Positions 31,040-40,196 of a stretch of 64,000 bases of DNA are shown here, one piece after another. The notes under the pieces are model-generated. The model did no database searches. It had not been told where the DNA came from and worked only from the letters and a program-made list of their open reading frames with translations. Both the position numbers and the translations under genes were made by a program. Source of the stretch: BP-133 sp040756995. Its GTDB lineage: Bacteria; Actinomycetota; Acidimicrobiia; IMCC26256; BP-133. The first letter of the stretch is position 1. Every line of letters starts with the position of its first letter. The stretch lies in NCBI GenBank assembly GCA_040756995.1, contig JBFLYK010000015.1, positions 62,001-126,000 on the forward strand. The letters run 5' to 3'.

Positions 31040-31996
31040 TCACCAGGCCACGGCGTGAACGTCGTTGAGCCCAGGGATGTCTTCGAACCGGCCGGCGCTG
31101 AAGAAGTGGACCCGGTCGCCGTCGGTGAAGAGAAGGTGGGTGCCGGTGGCGTCCCAATCGGTATCCACCGCCGGTGCGGGCAGCTCGACCCTTGACTTCT
31201 CAGACCCGGTCGTGGGGTCGTGGAGCACGAGGGTCATGTGCGGTGCTTGGCCCTCGATGACCTCACCGGTGTGGCAGCACACCACCGACAGCTGGCCGTG
31301 CAAGGACTCGTACTGCGGTGTAATCACCCGGTAGTTGATCGCCAGCCCGTCCGCGGGTGTGAGCGCCTGCGTCTCACCGGTCTCGCTGTCGACGATCTCG
31401 ACAATCGCCACGTCGGCGCCGGCAATTTCCACGGCGAGCCGGCGACAGTCGCTGCCCCAAGCCGTCTGAACTCCACCGAGGTCGCCCACCAGCCCTGGAA
31501 ACACGTTCTCGCTGCCGGTGGCGAGGTCACGGATCACCAGGTCCGACCGGCGGATCAGCGCCAGGCGCCGGCCGTCTGGACTCACCGAGGCCCCATGACC
31601 GTCGGCCACCCGCTCGGGCGACCCGTCAGGCAGTCCAACCCGGTAGACCACGCCGGGCTCACCCGAGTAGCGGCTGAACCAGAGACTCCGACGGTCAGCG
31701 GCCAGTTCGATCCCGTCGATCAGACCGCCACTGCTGCCCCCGGCCTCGGGGTCGCCCAGATCAACGATCGTGCGCACGACCCGGCCCGTCGCCGAATCGA
31801 CCTCCACGATGTGGGCCCCGATCCGACGCATGGCGAAGAACGTCTCGGGAACGGCAGGCCGTGGAGCGCGCTGCCCCCTCGGGTCGTCCGACCCGACGGC
31901 TGCCAACACGGCCGTGCCCACAAACAGCGCGGCAAGGAGGCCCGCCCCCACCAAGCCCGTCCGCCCTCCCCCCGCCTTCCCCATGGCACCCATCAT
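31040..31996 (-). CDS. Membrane-anchored propeller-like (TolB/WD-like) protein
   Basis: A protein of about 318 residues. After a basic start there is one hydrophobic segment (TGLVGAGLLAALFVGTAVLAAV), then an exported domain with propeller-like strands: VVRTIVDLGDP, ASVSPDGRRLALIRRSDLVIRDLATGSE, SCRRLAVEIAGADVAIVEIVDSETGETQALTPADG, TDWDATGTHLLFTDGDRVHFFSAGR. Periodic D-G and W/F positions fit a beta-propeller of four or more blades. The function is unknown. The start is chosen at 31996 among ATGs at 31996, 31993 and 31984. Confidence 0.65.
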   Translation of the reverse strand: MMGAMGKAGGGRTGLVGAGLLAALFVGTAVLAAVGSDDPRGQRAPRPAVPETFFAMRRIGAHIVEVDSATGRVVRTIVDLGDPEAGGSSGGLIDGIELAADRRSLWFSRYSGEPGVVYRVGLPDGSPERVADGHGASVSPDGRRLALIRRSDLVIRDLATGSENVFPGLVGDLGGVQTAWGSDCRRLAVEIAGADVAIVEIVDSETGETQALTPADGLAINYRVITPQYESLHGQLSVVCCHTGEVIEGQAPHMTLVLHDPTTGSEKSRVELPAPAVDTDWDATGTHLLFTDGDRVHFFSAGRFEDIPGLNDVHAVAW

Positions 31997-32098
31997 GGAG
32001 CACCACCGGAGCACGGACAGCTGGCCCGAGGGCGAGGAAACTCTCACCTCGAGCCCATTGCGAGCGCAAACGGCACATCCTCAGCGGGCCTGTTCCTC

Positions 32099-32157
32099 AG
32101 CGCGACCGGTCGCGTTTGAGGCCCTATAAGGGCCCTTAGCGCGACCGGTCGCGCTAA
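32099..32157. repeat. Three consecutive hairpins/palindromes
   Basis: First a 14-bp palindrome centred on ACCGGT (32101-32114), then a hairpin GGCCCT-ATA-AGGGCC (32120-32134), then a 22-bp perfect palindrome (32136-32157) containing the same ACCGGT core as the first. They lie between the end of the dpp operon (32234) and the start of the propeller gene (31996). The paired identical cores look like two operator sites; as RNA they would be three stem-loops. Confidence 0.6.
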
Positions 32158-32233
32158 GGCACGCGCGGAACAGCGCGGGATTGCCGGTGATGCGCTCGGG
32201 TTGGGCCGCCGGTGCCCGTGGCGGTACCGGGGG

Positions 32234-33232
32234 CTAGAGGACGGTGACCGCTTCGGCGTAGTGGCAGGCGGCGGGGTGGCCGGTGCCGCGGTCGATCAGC
32301 TCCGGCGGTTCGTCGATGCAGCGTTGGCGTTCCGCTTCGGTCAGGTCGTTGGCGAACTTGGGGCAGCGGGTCCGGAAGCGACAGCCGCTCGGGGGGTCGA
32401 GCGGGCTGGGGACGTCGCCGGCCAGGAGGATCGGCTGGCGGACCCGCTCTTTGCGGGGGTCCGGCACCGGCACGGCCGAGATCAGCGCCTGCGTGTAGGG
32501 ATGGGACGGCGACTCGAACAGGGCGTCGGTCGGGGCCTCCTCGACGATCGCCCCGAGGTACATCACGCAGACCCGGTCGGCGATGTGACGCACGACCGAC
32601 AGGTCGTGGGCGATGAACAGGTAGGCCAGCCCGAGCCGTTCCTGGATGTCCTCCAGCAGGTTGAGCACCTGGGCCTGGATCGACACGTCGAGGGCCGACA
32701 CCGGCTCGTCGCACACGACGAGCTTCGGGTCGAGGGCGATGGCCCGGGCGATTCCCACCCGCTGGCGCTGCCCGCCGGAGAACTCGTGCGGGTAGCGGCC
32801 CTCGTGCTCCGGGGCCAGCCCCACCAGTGACAGCAGCTCGGCCACCCGGTCGCCGGGATCGAGGCCGTGAATGGCGAAGGGCTCGGTCAGGATCGTCCGG
32901 ACGGGCATCCGGGGGTTGAGGCTGGCGTAGGGATCCTGGAAGACGATCTGCATCTCCCGGCGCAGCTCCCGCATCCGTTCCGCCGACGCCTGGCTGAGCT
33001 CCTCGCCGTCGAAGTTCACGGAACCGGCCGTCGGCTCGATGAGCCGCAGCACCGCCCGGGCGGTCGTCGACTTGCCGCAGCCGGACTCCCCCACCAGCGC
33101 CAGGGTCTCGCCCCGGTCGACGGAGAACGAGATGCCGTCGACCGCTTTCACCGTTCCGATCTGATGGCGGAACACGATGCCCCGGGTCACCGGGTAGTGC
33201 TTCACCAGTCCCGACACCTCGAGCAGCGCCAC
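32234..33232 (-). CDS. dppF: Peptide ABC transporter ATP-binding protein (DppF/OppF type)
   Basis: A 332-residue ATPase. It has Walker A GESGCGKST, the QDPYASLNPRM Q-loop, the FSGGQRQRVGIARAI signature, Walker B KLVVCDEPVSALDVS, and the C-terminal oligopeptide extension with the Cys-containing GCRFRTRCPKF motif. It powers uptake with DppD. GTG 33232 begins 7 bases after the dppD stop. It is the last gene of the dpp operon. Confidence 0.92.
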   Translation of the reverse strand: MALLEVSGLVKHYPVTRGIVFRHQIGTVKAVDGISFSVDRGETLALVGESGCGKSTTARAVLRLIEPTAGSVNFDGEELSQASAERMRELRREMQIVFQDPYASLNPRMPVRTILTEPFAIHGLDPGDRVAELLSLVGLAPEHEGRYPHEFSGGQRQRVGIARAIALDPKLVVCDEPVSALDVSIQAQVLNLLEDIQERLGLAYLFIAHDLSVVRHIADRVCVMYLGAIVEEAPTDALFESPSHPYTQALISAVPVPDPRKERVRQPILLAGDVPSPLDPPSGCRFRTRCPKFANDLTEAERQRCIDEPPELIDRGTGHPAACHYAEAVTVL

Positions 33233-33239
33233 GGCGCCC

Positions 33240-34250
33240 CTAGACCTCGATCATCTCGGCCCGGGCCTCGGCCACCCGGTCCTGGTGGTGACAGGCGGCG
33301 GCGTGGGTGGCACCCCCGGTGAGCGGTGGCATCTCCCGGGGGCAGATCTCGGTGGCGAAGGCACAGCGGGGATGGAACGGGCATCCCGGCGGCACGCGGA
33401 TCAGGCTCGGCGGCTGGCCGGGGATCGGCCGCAGCCGCTCGGTCCGCCGCCGGTCGAGCCGGGCGAGGCTGGTCAGCAGGCCGAGCGTGTAGGGATGGCG
33501 CGGGGCGTGGAACAGGGCGTCGGCCCCGGCCGTCTCGGCCACCTTGCCGGCGTACATCACCAGGACCCGGTCGGCGTGGCCGGCCACCACTCCGAGGTCG
33601 TGGGTGATCAGCACGATGGCCGTCCCCCGCCGTTCCTGCAGCCTGGACAGCAGATTCATGATCTGCGCCTGCACGGTCACGTCGAGGGCCGTGGTCGGCT
33701 CGTCGGCCAGCAACAACGCCGGATTCAGCGCCAGGGCCATGGCGATCATGGCCCGCTGGCGCATACCGCCCGAGTACTGGTGAGGAAACTCCTCGGCCCG
33801 GATGCGGGGATTGGGGATCCCGACCTCGGCCAGCAGGTCGACGGCCCGTCTCCGGGCCGGGATCTTCCCGATCTTCTCGTGGGCCTGGATGACCTCGGCC
33901 ACCTGGTGGCCCACCTTGAAGACCGGGTTCAGGGCCGTGAGCGGATCCTGGAAGATCATCGAGATGTCGTTGCCCCGCAGGGAGCGCAGCTCCTCCTCAC
34001 CGGCGGTGAGGAGATCACGGCCCCGGAACAGGATGCGGCCCGAGATCCTCGCCTGAGGCTTCTGCAGCAGGCCCATGAGCGCCAGCGCCGACACCGACTT
34101 CCCCGAGCCGGACTCCCCCACGATGCCCAGCGTCTCGCCGGGGGTGATCGACCAGCTGACCCCGTCGACCGCCTTGACGATTCCGGCGTCGGTGTGGAAC
34201 TCGACGTGGAGATCTTCGACGGAGACGAGCGGCTCCTGGCCGGCGGTCAC
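33240..34250 (-). CDS. dppD: Peptide ABC transporter ATP-binding protein (DppD/OppD type)
   Basis: A 336-residue ATPase. It has Walker A GESGSGKSV, QDPLTALNPVF, the YSGGMRQRAMIAMAL signature, Walker B LLLADEPTTALDVT, and the C-terminal CPFHPRCAFATEICP cysteine motif of Opp/Dpp ATPases. GTG at 34250 overlaps the dppC stop by 4 bases. The longer open frame upstream is only a shadow of dppC. Confidence 0.92.
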   Translation of the reverse strand: MTAGQEPLVSVEDLHVEFHTDAGIVKAVDGVSWSITPGETLGIVGESGSGKSVSALALMGLLQKPQARISGRILFRGRDLLTAGEEELRSLRGNDISMIFQDPLTALNPVFKVGHQVAEVIQAHEKIGKIPARRRAVDLLAEVGIPNPRIRAEEFPHQYSGGMRQRAMIAMALALNPALLLADEPTTALDVTVQAQIMNLLSRLQERRGTAIVLITHDLGVVAGHADRVLVMYAGKVAETAGADALFHAPRHPYTLGLLTSLARLDRRRTERLRPIPGQPPSLIRVPPGCPFHPRCAFATEICPREMPPLTGGATHAAACHHQDRVAEARAEMIEV

Positions 34251-35164
34251 CGCAGCCTCGGGTCGAGGGCGTCGCGCAGCCCGTCGCCGACGAACACGAA
34301 GCCCAGCACCGTGAAGACAACCGCCAGACTCGGGTAGATCCACAGGTAGTCGAGGTACCCGAAGAACTGGCGCCCGGCGGAGATCATGTTCCCCCAGTCG
34401 GGCACATCGGGTTTCACGCCCACGCCGAGGAACGACAACGCGGTCTCGGCCACGATGGCCGTCCCCACCGACACCATCCCGTAGACGAGGACGGGCGCCA
34501 GGCTGTTGGGCAGCACGTGACGGGTCACGATCCGCCAGCTGGAGGCGCCGAGGGAACGCGCCGCTTCGACGTACTCCGATTCGCGGACCGACAGGATCGA
34601 GGAGCGCAGTAATCGGGCCGGTACCGCCCAGGTGAAGATCCCGATGGCCAGAATCACCGGCAGCACGCCCCGGCCGGTGACGAGGATGATGAGGATGGCG
34701 CCGATCAGCAGCGGGAAGGCGAAGAAGGCGTCGGCCGTCCGCATGATGACGGTGTCGGCCTTGCCGCCCCGGTAGCCGGCGATCGACCCGAGGATGACGC
34801 CGAGCAGCAGCGCCAGCACGATCGAGGCCAGGCCCACGATGATGGCGATGCGGGATCCGTAGATGATCCGGGAGAGCTGATCCCGGCCGAGCTCGTCGGT
34901 CCCGAACCAGTGGGCACCCGACGGCTTGGCCGTGGTGTTCTGCAGGTTCTGCGCCCGGGGATCGTAGGGGGCGAGCAGCGGGGCCAACGCCGCGGTGACG
35001 AAGACGATGCCCACCATCACGAGCCCCAGCACGGCCAGCTTGTTGCGGAAGAAGCACCGCCGGATGTCACCCAGCTGCGTCTGCCCGCGGATGCCGAAGG
35101 CGGCGGCCGGGACGGCGTCCCGTGCCGGGGCCGCTTCGTCGATCGTGGGCGGGGCGTCGGTCAC
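34247..35164 (-). CDS. dppC: Peptide ABC transporter permease (DppC type)
   Basis: A 305-residue permease. The N-terminal OppC domain (RRCFFRNKLAVLGLVMVGIVFVTAALAPLLAPYDP) is followed by HWFGTDELGRDQLSRIIYGSR, a DppC signature, and the EAA loop EYVEAARSLGASSWRIVTRHVLPNS that contacts the ATPases. About six spans. The start GTG 35164 is 5 bases after the dppB stop. Confidence 0.92.
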   Translation of the reverse strand: MTDAPPTIDEAAPARDAVPAAAFGIRGQTQLGDIRRCFFRNKLAVLGLVMVGIVFVTAALAPLLAPYDPRAQNLQNTTAKPSGAHWFGTDELGRDQLSRIIYGSRIAIIVGLASIVLALLLGVILGSIAGYRGGKADTVIMRTADAFFAFPLLIGAILIILVTGRGVLPVILAIGIFTWAVPARLLRSSILSVRESEYVEAARSLGASSWRIVTRHVLPNSLAPVLVYGMVSVGTAIVAETALSFLGVGVKPDVPDWGNMISAGRQFFGYLDYLWIYPSLAVVFTVLGFVFVGDGLRDALDPRLR

Positions 35165-35169
35165 GATCC

Positions 35170-36108
35170 CTACTCCAGCCGGATCCGGGGGTCGAGGTAG
35201 GCGTAGGCCAGGTCGACGATGAGATTCACGATCACGAACGTGGCCACCCCGTAGGTGACCACGGCGATGATGATCGGATTGTCCTGCGCGCCGATGGCGG
35301 TGGACAGGGCGTATCCGACACCCGGCCACCGGAAGATGACCTCGGTGATGAGGGCGCCGCCGAGCAGGCCGCCGAAGGCGATCCCGAGGTAGGTCACGAC
35401 CGGGATCACCGAGTTGCGCATGACGTGCTTCAGGATGACGGTCCGCCGGGAGAGCCCCTTGGCCAGGGCCGTGCGGACGTAGTCGGCCCGCAGGACCTCC
35501 AGCATCGTCCCCCGCATGAGCCGGGCGACCAGGGCGGCGTCGACGGAGGCGAGCGTGAAGGCCGGCAGCACCAGGTGCTTCACCGTGTCGACGAAGCCGT
35601 CACCCCGGCCCCCCGGCGGGAACCAGTTGAATTTCCGGGCGAAGACGCCCAGGAGTATGGAACCGCCGACGTAGGTGGGGATTCCGATCACCAGCGTCGT
35701 GGTCAGCGTGACCAGCACGTCCCAGAACGAATAGCGGAACACCGCGGCGATCACCCCGGCCGTGATCCCGATGAGGATCTCGAAGAAGATGGCCGCCAGG
35801 GCCAGCTGGGCGGTGGCCCCGAAGCTGCCCCGGAGGACCTCGGTGACCGGCCGCCGCAGCCGGTACGACTCGCCGAGGTCACCCTGCAGCACCCGGCCGA
35901 CGTAGCGGACGTACTGGAGGGGCAACGGCTGGTCGAGGCCGTACCGCTTCTCGAGGACCGCACGGACGGCCGGGTCGCGGGCCCGCTCCCCGGCCGCCGT
36001 GCCGATCGGGTCGCCCGGCAGGACGAACAACGCCACGAAGAGGATCACGCTCGCCCCGAACAGGACGAGGATCATCTGCAGCAGCCGCCGGACGACGTAT
36101 CTGCCCAT
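35170..36108 (-). CDS. dppB: Peptide ABC transporter permease (DppB type)
   Basis: A 312-residue permease. It begins with MGRYVVRRLLQMILVLFGASVILFVALFVLPGDP and has GLDQPLPLQYVRYVGRVLQGDLGES, typical of DppB/OppB, then the EAA loop DYVRTALAKGLSRRTVILKHVMRNS. Six spans. It lies 16 bases after the binding-protein gene. Confidence 0.92.
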   Translation of the reverse strand: MGRYVVRRLLQMILVLFGASVILFVALFVLPGDPIGTAAGERARDPAVRAVLEKRYGLDQPLPLQYVRYVGRVLQGDLGESYRLRRPVTEVLRGSFGATAQLALAAIFFEILIGITAGVIAAVFRYSFWDVLVTLTTTLVIGIPTYVGGSILLGVFARKFNWFPPGGRGDGFVDTVKHLVLPAFTLASVDAALVARLMRGTMLEVLRADYVRTALAKGLSRRTVILKHVMRNSVIPVVTYLGIAFGGLLGGALITEVIFRWPGVGYALSTAIGAQDNPIIIAVVTYGVATFVIVNLIVDLAYAYLDPRIRLE

Positions 36109-36124
36109 CCCGGTTGTCTACTAC

Positions 36125-37813
36125 CTACTTCAGGCTGATGGTGGCCAGGGTCGGGTTCTCGAAGAAGTCGAGCTTGACGCCGGACCACTTGCCCGAGTCG
36201 AAGACCCGGTACTGGGTGCGGTACCACAGCGGGATCAGCGCCAGGTCGTTGCCGATGGCCTGCTTCTCGGCCGCCTTGATGTTTTCCACTCGCGTCGCCT
36301 CGTCGGTCGCCTTGCGGGCGGCCGCCAGGGCGTCCTCGAAGGCCTGGTTGACGTAGCGGCCCCGGTTGTCGCCCGGCGGCAGCGAGGCCTTGGCCAGCAG
36401 CGGGAACAGGAAGTTCTCGGCACTGGGGTAGTCGGCGCTCCACGCCGCCCGGAACAGACCGTTGGCGTTGGGCTGCGACTCCTTCTCCAGCAGCTCCCGG
36501 AACGGCAGCGGCTCGAGGTTGACGCTGAGGCCGAGGTTCTTCTCCAGCTGGTCCTTGACCGCCTGGACCCACGCCTCGTGCCCACCACCGGTGTTGAAGC
36601 CCAGGTTCACCCTGGTGCCCGGGTTGAGCCCCGCCGAGGCGGCGAGCTGCTTGGCCCGGGGGATGTCGGCCTTGTCGCACACATCGCATACGCCGGGCTG
36701 GTGGTAGGCCTTCATCGGCGGCGGGATGAACGACGTCGCCTTGGTCTGGAAGCCCTTGAAGACGCCCTCGATGATGGCGTCCCGGTCGATGGCCAGCGAG
36801 ATGGCCTTCCGGGCGTCGACCTTGTTGAGCGGGGGGTTCACCACGTTGACCAGCAGGTAGTTGATGCCGAAGCTGATGTGGGTGATGAAGCCGTCCTTCG
36901 GCTCGAACGACGCCTTGGCCTGGGGGATGAGGGTCGGCGGGATCCGACCGAAGTCGAACTGGCCCGACTGCACGCCCTTGTACTCCTGCTCGGCGGCGTC
37001 CTGGCTGGGAAGGATCGTGAGCTGCACCTCGTCGATCTTCGGCTTCTCGCCGAAATAGCTGTCGTTGCGGACGAGCGTGATCGACTGGTCGTGCTTCCAG
37101 GGCTCCTTCATCTTGAAGGGCCCGTTCCCGATGGGCATGTCGTTGAACGTCTTGTTGTCGGCCTCACCGGCGGCGGCCGGCACCGGGCTGTAGACCGGCT
37201 GCAGCGTCTTCTTGGCGAACTCGCAGTCGGGCGCCGACAGCTTGACCACCAGCGTGTTGGCGTCGGGCGCCGACAGACCCGAGAACGTCGTGGCCCTGGC
37301 CGGGGGAGCCCCCTCCTCGCCGGTCCCGTGGATCTCGGCGTATCCGGCGATGCCGGACATGTGGTAGGCGACGTCGGACGCCGCCGCCTGCTTGGCCGCC
37401 CGCGTCATACCCCGGATGAAGGCCTGGGCGTCGACCGGGTCACCGTTGCTGAACGTGGTGCCGGAGCGAAGGTTGAACGTCCACTCGGTACAGCCGGCGC
37501 TGTTCGACCACTTCTCGGCCACGCCCGGCTTGATCTCGTTGGTCTCGTTGTCGATGTCGACGAGCCCGGTGAAGAGCTGCTTGGTGACGAGAATGCCTTC
37601 CGACTCCTGGGCGTTGTAGGGGTCGATGGCAGTGGGCTCCACGATGCCCAGGCGGAAGACCCCGCCCTGCTGTCCACCGGAGGTCGTCCCCTCCTGGGCG
37701 GAGTCGTTGTCGTCGTCACCGCCGCAGGCGGCGAACAGGAGGGCCGGTACGAGCAGGACGGCCGCCCACCGGAATGGTCTTGGGGTTCGGCGCACGAAGG
37801 CTCCTTCCGTCAT
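36125..37813 (-). CDS. Peptide ABC transporter substrate-binding lipoprotein (SBP family 5)
   Basis: A 562-residue exported lipoprotein. The lipobox LLFAAC (Cys about residue 31) is followed by a Gly/Asp/Ser-rich tether, and the domain starts with FRLGIVEPTAIDPYNAQESEG, includes WTFNLRSGTTFSNGDPVDAQAF (family 5 hallmark), and ends with LALIPLWYRTQYRVFDS. It captures peptides or similar solutes for DppBCDF. The ATG is at 37813. It is the first gene of the operon, divergent from the kinase-like gene at 37962. Confidence 0.9.
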   Translation of the reverse strand: MTEGAFVRRTPRPFRWAAVLLVPALLFAACGGDDDNDSAQEGTTSGGQQGGVFRLGIVEPTAIDPYNAQESEGILVTKQLFTGLVDIDNETNEIKPGVAEKWSNSAGCTEWTFNLRSGTTFSNGDPVDAQAFIRGMTRAAKQAAASDVAYHMSGIAGYAEIHGTGEEGAPPARATTFSGLSAPDANTLVVKLSAPDCEFAKKTLQPVYSPVPAAAGEADNKTFNDMPIGNGPFKMKEPWKHDQSITLVRNDSYFGEKPKIDEVQLTILPSQDAAEQEYKGVQSGQFDFGRIPPTLIPQAKASFEPKDGFITHISFGINYLLVNVVNPPLNKVDARKAISLAIDRDAIIEGVFKGFQTKATSFIPPPMKAYHQPGVCDVCDKADIPRAKQLAASAGLNPGTRVNLGFNTGGGHEAWVQAVKDQLEKNLGLSVNLEPLPFRELLEKESQPNANGLFRAAWSADYPSAENFLFPLLAKASLPPGDNRGRYVNQAFEDALAAARKATDEATRVENIKAAEKQAIGNDLALIPLWYRTQYRVFDSGKWSGVKLDFFENPTLATISLK

Positions 37814-37961
37814 CGTTGACGTCAGTCTCTTGGCTCGCGCGGCTGCGAGCAAGGACCCGCGAGATCCGCAGTCATACCCAATTCCTGGTCACCCTGTGCA
37901 GCGGGACCCTCTGCGAGCAGCCGAAACGACCCATGTGCGGCATTTTCGCGACCATCGGGAG

Positions 37962-38501
37962 ATGCAGCGTGTCTCTGTGGTCGGGAACTCCGGGTCCGGA
38001 AAGTCGACTCTGGCGGCGGCGCTGGCCGCCCGCCTGGGCGTCCCGCACGTCGAACTGGACTCCATCTTCCACCAGCCGGGATGGACAGAGCTCCCCCGCG
38101 ACGAGTTCCGGGCCCGGGTCGGGGCGGCGGCCGCCACCGACCGGTGGGTCATCGACGGCAACTACTCGGCGGTACGGGACCTGGTCTGGGCCCGGGCCGA
38201 CACGGTCGTCTGGGTCGACCTGCCCCGGCCGCTGGTGATGCGCCGGGTGGTCACCCGCACGGTCCGCCGGGCGGTGCGTCGCCAGGAGTTGTGGAACGGC
38301 AACCGGGAACCGTTGTCGAACTTTCTGTCGTTCGACCCGGAGCGCTCGATCATCATGTGGGCCTGGACGCAGCACGCCGAATACCGCCTCCGCTACGAGG
38401 AGGCCATGGCCGACCCCGACTGGAGCCACCTCCGCTTCGTCCGCCTCCGGTCCCCCGCCCAGATCCGGGCGTTCCTGGCCGACGGGGCCGTCAGCGGCTG
38501 A
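37962..38501 (+). CDS. P-loop nucleoside/adenylate-kinase-like protein (topology modulation type)
   Basis: A 179-residue P-loop protein. VVGNSGSGKSTLAAALA is a Walker A, followed by HVELDSIFHQPGW, WVIDGNYSAVRDLVWARADTVVWVDLPRPLVMRRVVTRTVRR and the C-terminal LRFVRLRSPAQIRAFL. This order matches 'topology modulation'/FlaR-like AAA kinases, whose substrate is poorly defined. ATG 37962 follows GGGAG closely. It converges with and overlaps the ABC-F gene by 11 bases. Confidence 0.8.
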   Translation: MQRVSVVGNSGSGKSTLAAALAARLGVPHVELDSIFHQPGWTELPRDEFRARVGAAAATDRWVIDGNYSAVRDLVWARADTVVWVDLPRPLVMRRVVTRTVRRAVRRQELWNGNREPLSNFLSFDPERSIIMWAWTQHAEYRLRYEEAMADPDWSHLRFVRLRSPAQIRAFLADGAVSG

Positions 38502-40140
38502 CGGGTTCGACCTCCCGGACGGTGCCGGCGGCGACGTCGAAGCGCCTGGTCAGGTGCAGGGAATCCAGCAGGCGCCGGTCGTGCGTCACGACCAGCAGGG
38601 TGCCGTCGAAGTCGTCGAGGGCCCGCTCCAGGGCTTCGATGGCCTCCAGGTCGAGATGGTTCGTCGGCTCGTCGAGGACGAGGAAGTTCGTCCCCCGGGC
38701 CATGAGGACGGCCAGCGCGGCCCGGGAGCGCTCTCCCGGCGACAGCGCCGCCTCCGGACGGGCGGCGTGCTCGGCGGTGAGGTCGAACTTGGCCAGCAGG
38801 GACCGGACCTCCTGGACCGTCCGGCCGGTGGCGGCCATGACGGCGTCGAGCAGCGTGGCGCCCGGCCGCGGCGATTCGCCGACCGCCGCCCGGTCCTGAC
38901 GCAGAATCCCCACCACGACGCCCGAACCGAGCCGGGCCACTCCCCCGCCGGCCGGCAGCCGGCCGGTCAGCACGTCGACCAGCGTCGACTTGCCGGCGCC
39001 GTTGGGCCCGGTGAGGGCCACGCGGTCCTGCCAGCGCAGCTCCAGGTCGACCGGGCCGAGCCGGAAGTCGCCCCGCTCCACCACCGCCCCTCCGAGCGTG
39101 GCCGCGACCTCCCCGCTGCGACTGGTCGTCCGCAGGGTCATCCGCAGCTCCCAGCCTTCCCACGGTTTCTCCACGCCGGCCAGCCGCTGGATGCGGGTCT
39201 CGAGGGCCTTGGCCCCGGCGGCGGCCGACTCCGAGCGCTCCTTGCGCCGATCGGCCAGCATCTTGTCGTTGTCGGTCTTCTTCTGGCCCCGCCGGCTGAC
39301 GCTCCACTCCTTGCGCTGCCGGGCCGACGCCTCGAGCCGGCCCCGTTCCTCCTGGGCGGTCTCGAAGCGGGCGTAGGCCTGCTCCCGCCGCAGCCGCCGT
39401 TCCTCCATGTAGGCCGTGAACCCGCCGCCGAACTCGTCGAGCCGGTGGCTGTGGAAGTCGATCTCGGCGATGCGGGTGGTGTGGTCGGCCAGGAGGGCCC
39501 GGTCGTGGCTGACGAGCACCACGCCGGCGTCGGCGGCGTCGAGGAACCGGGAGAGGCGCTCCAACCCGTCGAAGTCGAGGTTGTTGGTCGGCTCGTCGAG
39601 CAGCAACACGTCGAAGCGGGACAGCAGCACGGCGGCCAGGTTGACCTTGACCTGCTGGCCGCCCGACAGCTGGGCCACCGGCCGGTCGATCACCCCGGCC
39701 GGCAATCCGAGGTCGGCCAGCACCTTGGGCACCCGGACGTCGTGGTCGTCGCCGCCGAGAGCCAGCACCTCGGCCAGCGCCGCGTCGTAGGCGGCCAGCT
39801 CGGCCGGGCCCGTGGAGTGCTGCAAGGCGGCCAGCGCGGTCTCGAGGGTCTCCTCGGCCCGGGCCAGGCCCGTCGTGCGGCGGAGATATCCGGCCGTGGT
39901 CTCACCGGGACGGGGGTCGACCTCCTGCGTGAGGTAGCCGACGGTCAACGTCGCCGGGGCGCGTTCGACCGTGCCCGACGTGGGGGCCTCGAGCCCGGCC
40001 AGCACCCGCAGCAGCGTCGACTTGCCCGCGCCGTTGCGGCCCAGCACGCCGATGCGGCTGCCGGCGTCGACCGACAGGTCGACCCGGTCCAGCACCAGAC
40101 GCGGGCCGCGCATCACCGTCACGTTCCGGGCCGCAAGCAT
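38491..40140 (-). CDS. ABC-F family ATPase
   Basis: A 549-residue soluble protein with two NBDs and no membrane domain. NBD1 has GRNGAGKST, LSGGQQ and LLLDEPTNNLD; NBD2 has GPNGAGKST, LSPGERSR and LVLDEPTNHLD. Between them is a charged helical interdomain linker (about residues 240-300, RRLRREQAYARFETAQEERGRLE), the P-site tRNA interaction region. ABC-F proteins act on the ribosome as translation factors or antibiotic-resistance proteins; which one applies here is not decided. The ATG is at 40140. Confidence 0.9.
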   Translation of the reverse strand: MLAARNVTVMRGPRLVLDRVDLSVDAGSRIGVLGRNGAGKSTLLRVLAGLEAPTSGTVERAPATLTVGYLTQEVDPRPGETTAGYLRRTTGLARAEETLETALAALQHSTGPAELAAYDAALAEVLALGGDDHDVRVPKVLADLGLPAGVIDRPVAQLSGGQQVKVNLAAVLLSRFDVLLLDEPTNNLDFDGLERLSRFLDAADAGVVLVSHDRALLADHTTRIAEIDFHSHRLDEFGGGFTAYMEERRLRREQAYARFETAQEERGRLEASARQRKEWSVSRRGQKKTDNDKMLADRRKERSESAAAGAKALETRIQRLAGVEKPWEGWELRMTLRTTSRSGEVAATLGGAVVERGDFRLGPVDLELRWQDRVALTGPNGAGKSTLVDVLTGRLPAGGGVARLGSGVVVGILRQDRAAVGESPRPGATLLDAVMAATGRTVQEVRSLLAKFDLTAEHAARPEAALSPGERSRAALAVLMARGTNFLVLDEPTNHLDLEAIEALERALDDFDGTLLVVTHDRRLLDSLHLTRRFDVAAGTVREVEPVSR

Positions 40141-40196
40141 GCGAGCCAGGGTAAAGGTCGGCGCCACTCTTCGGCGCACGAATTATCCCGCCGGGG

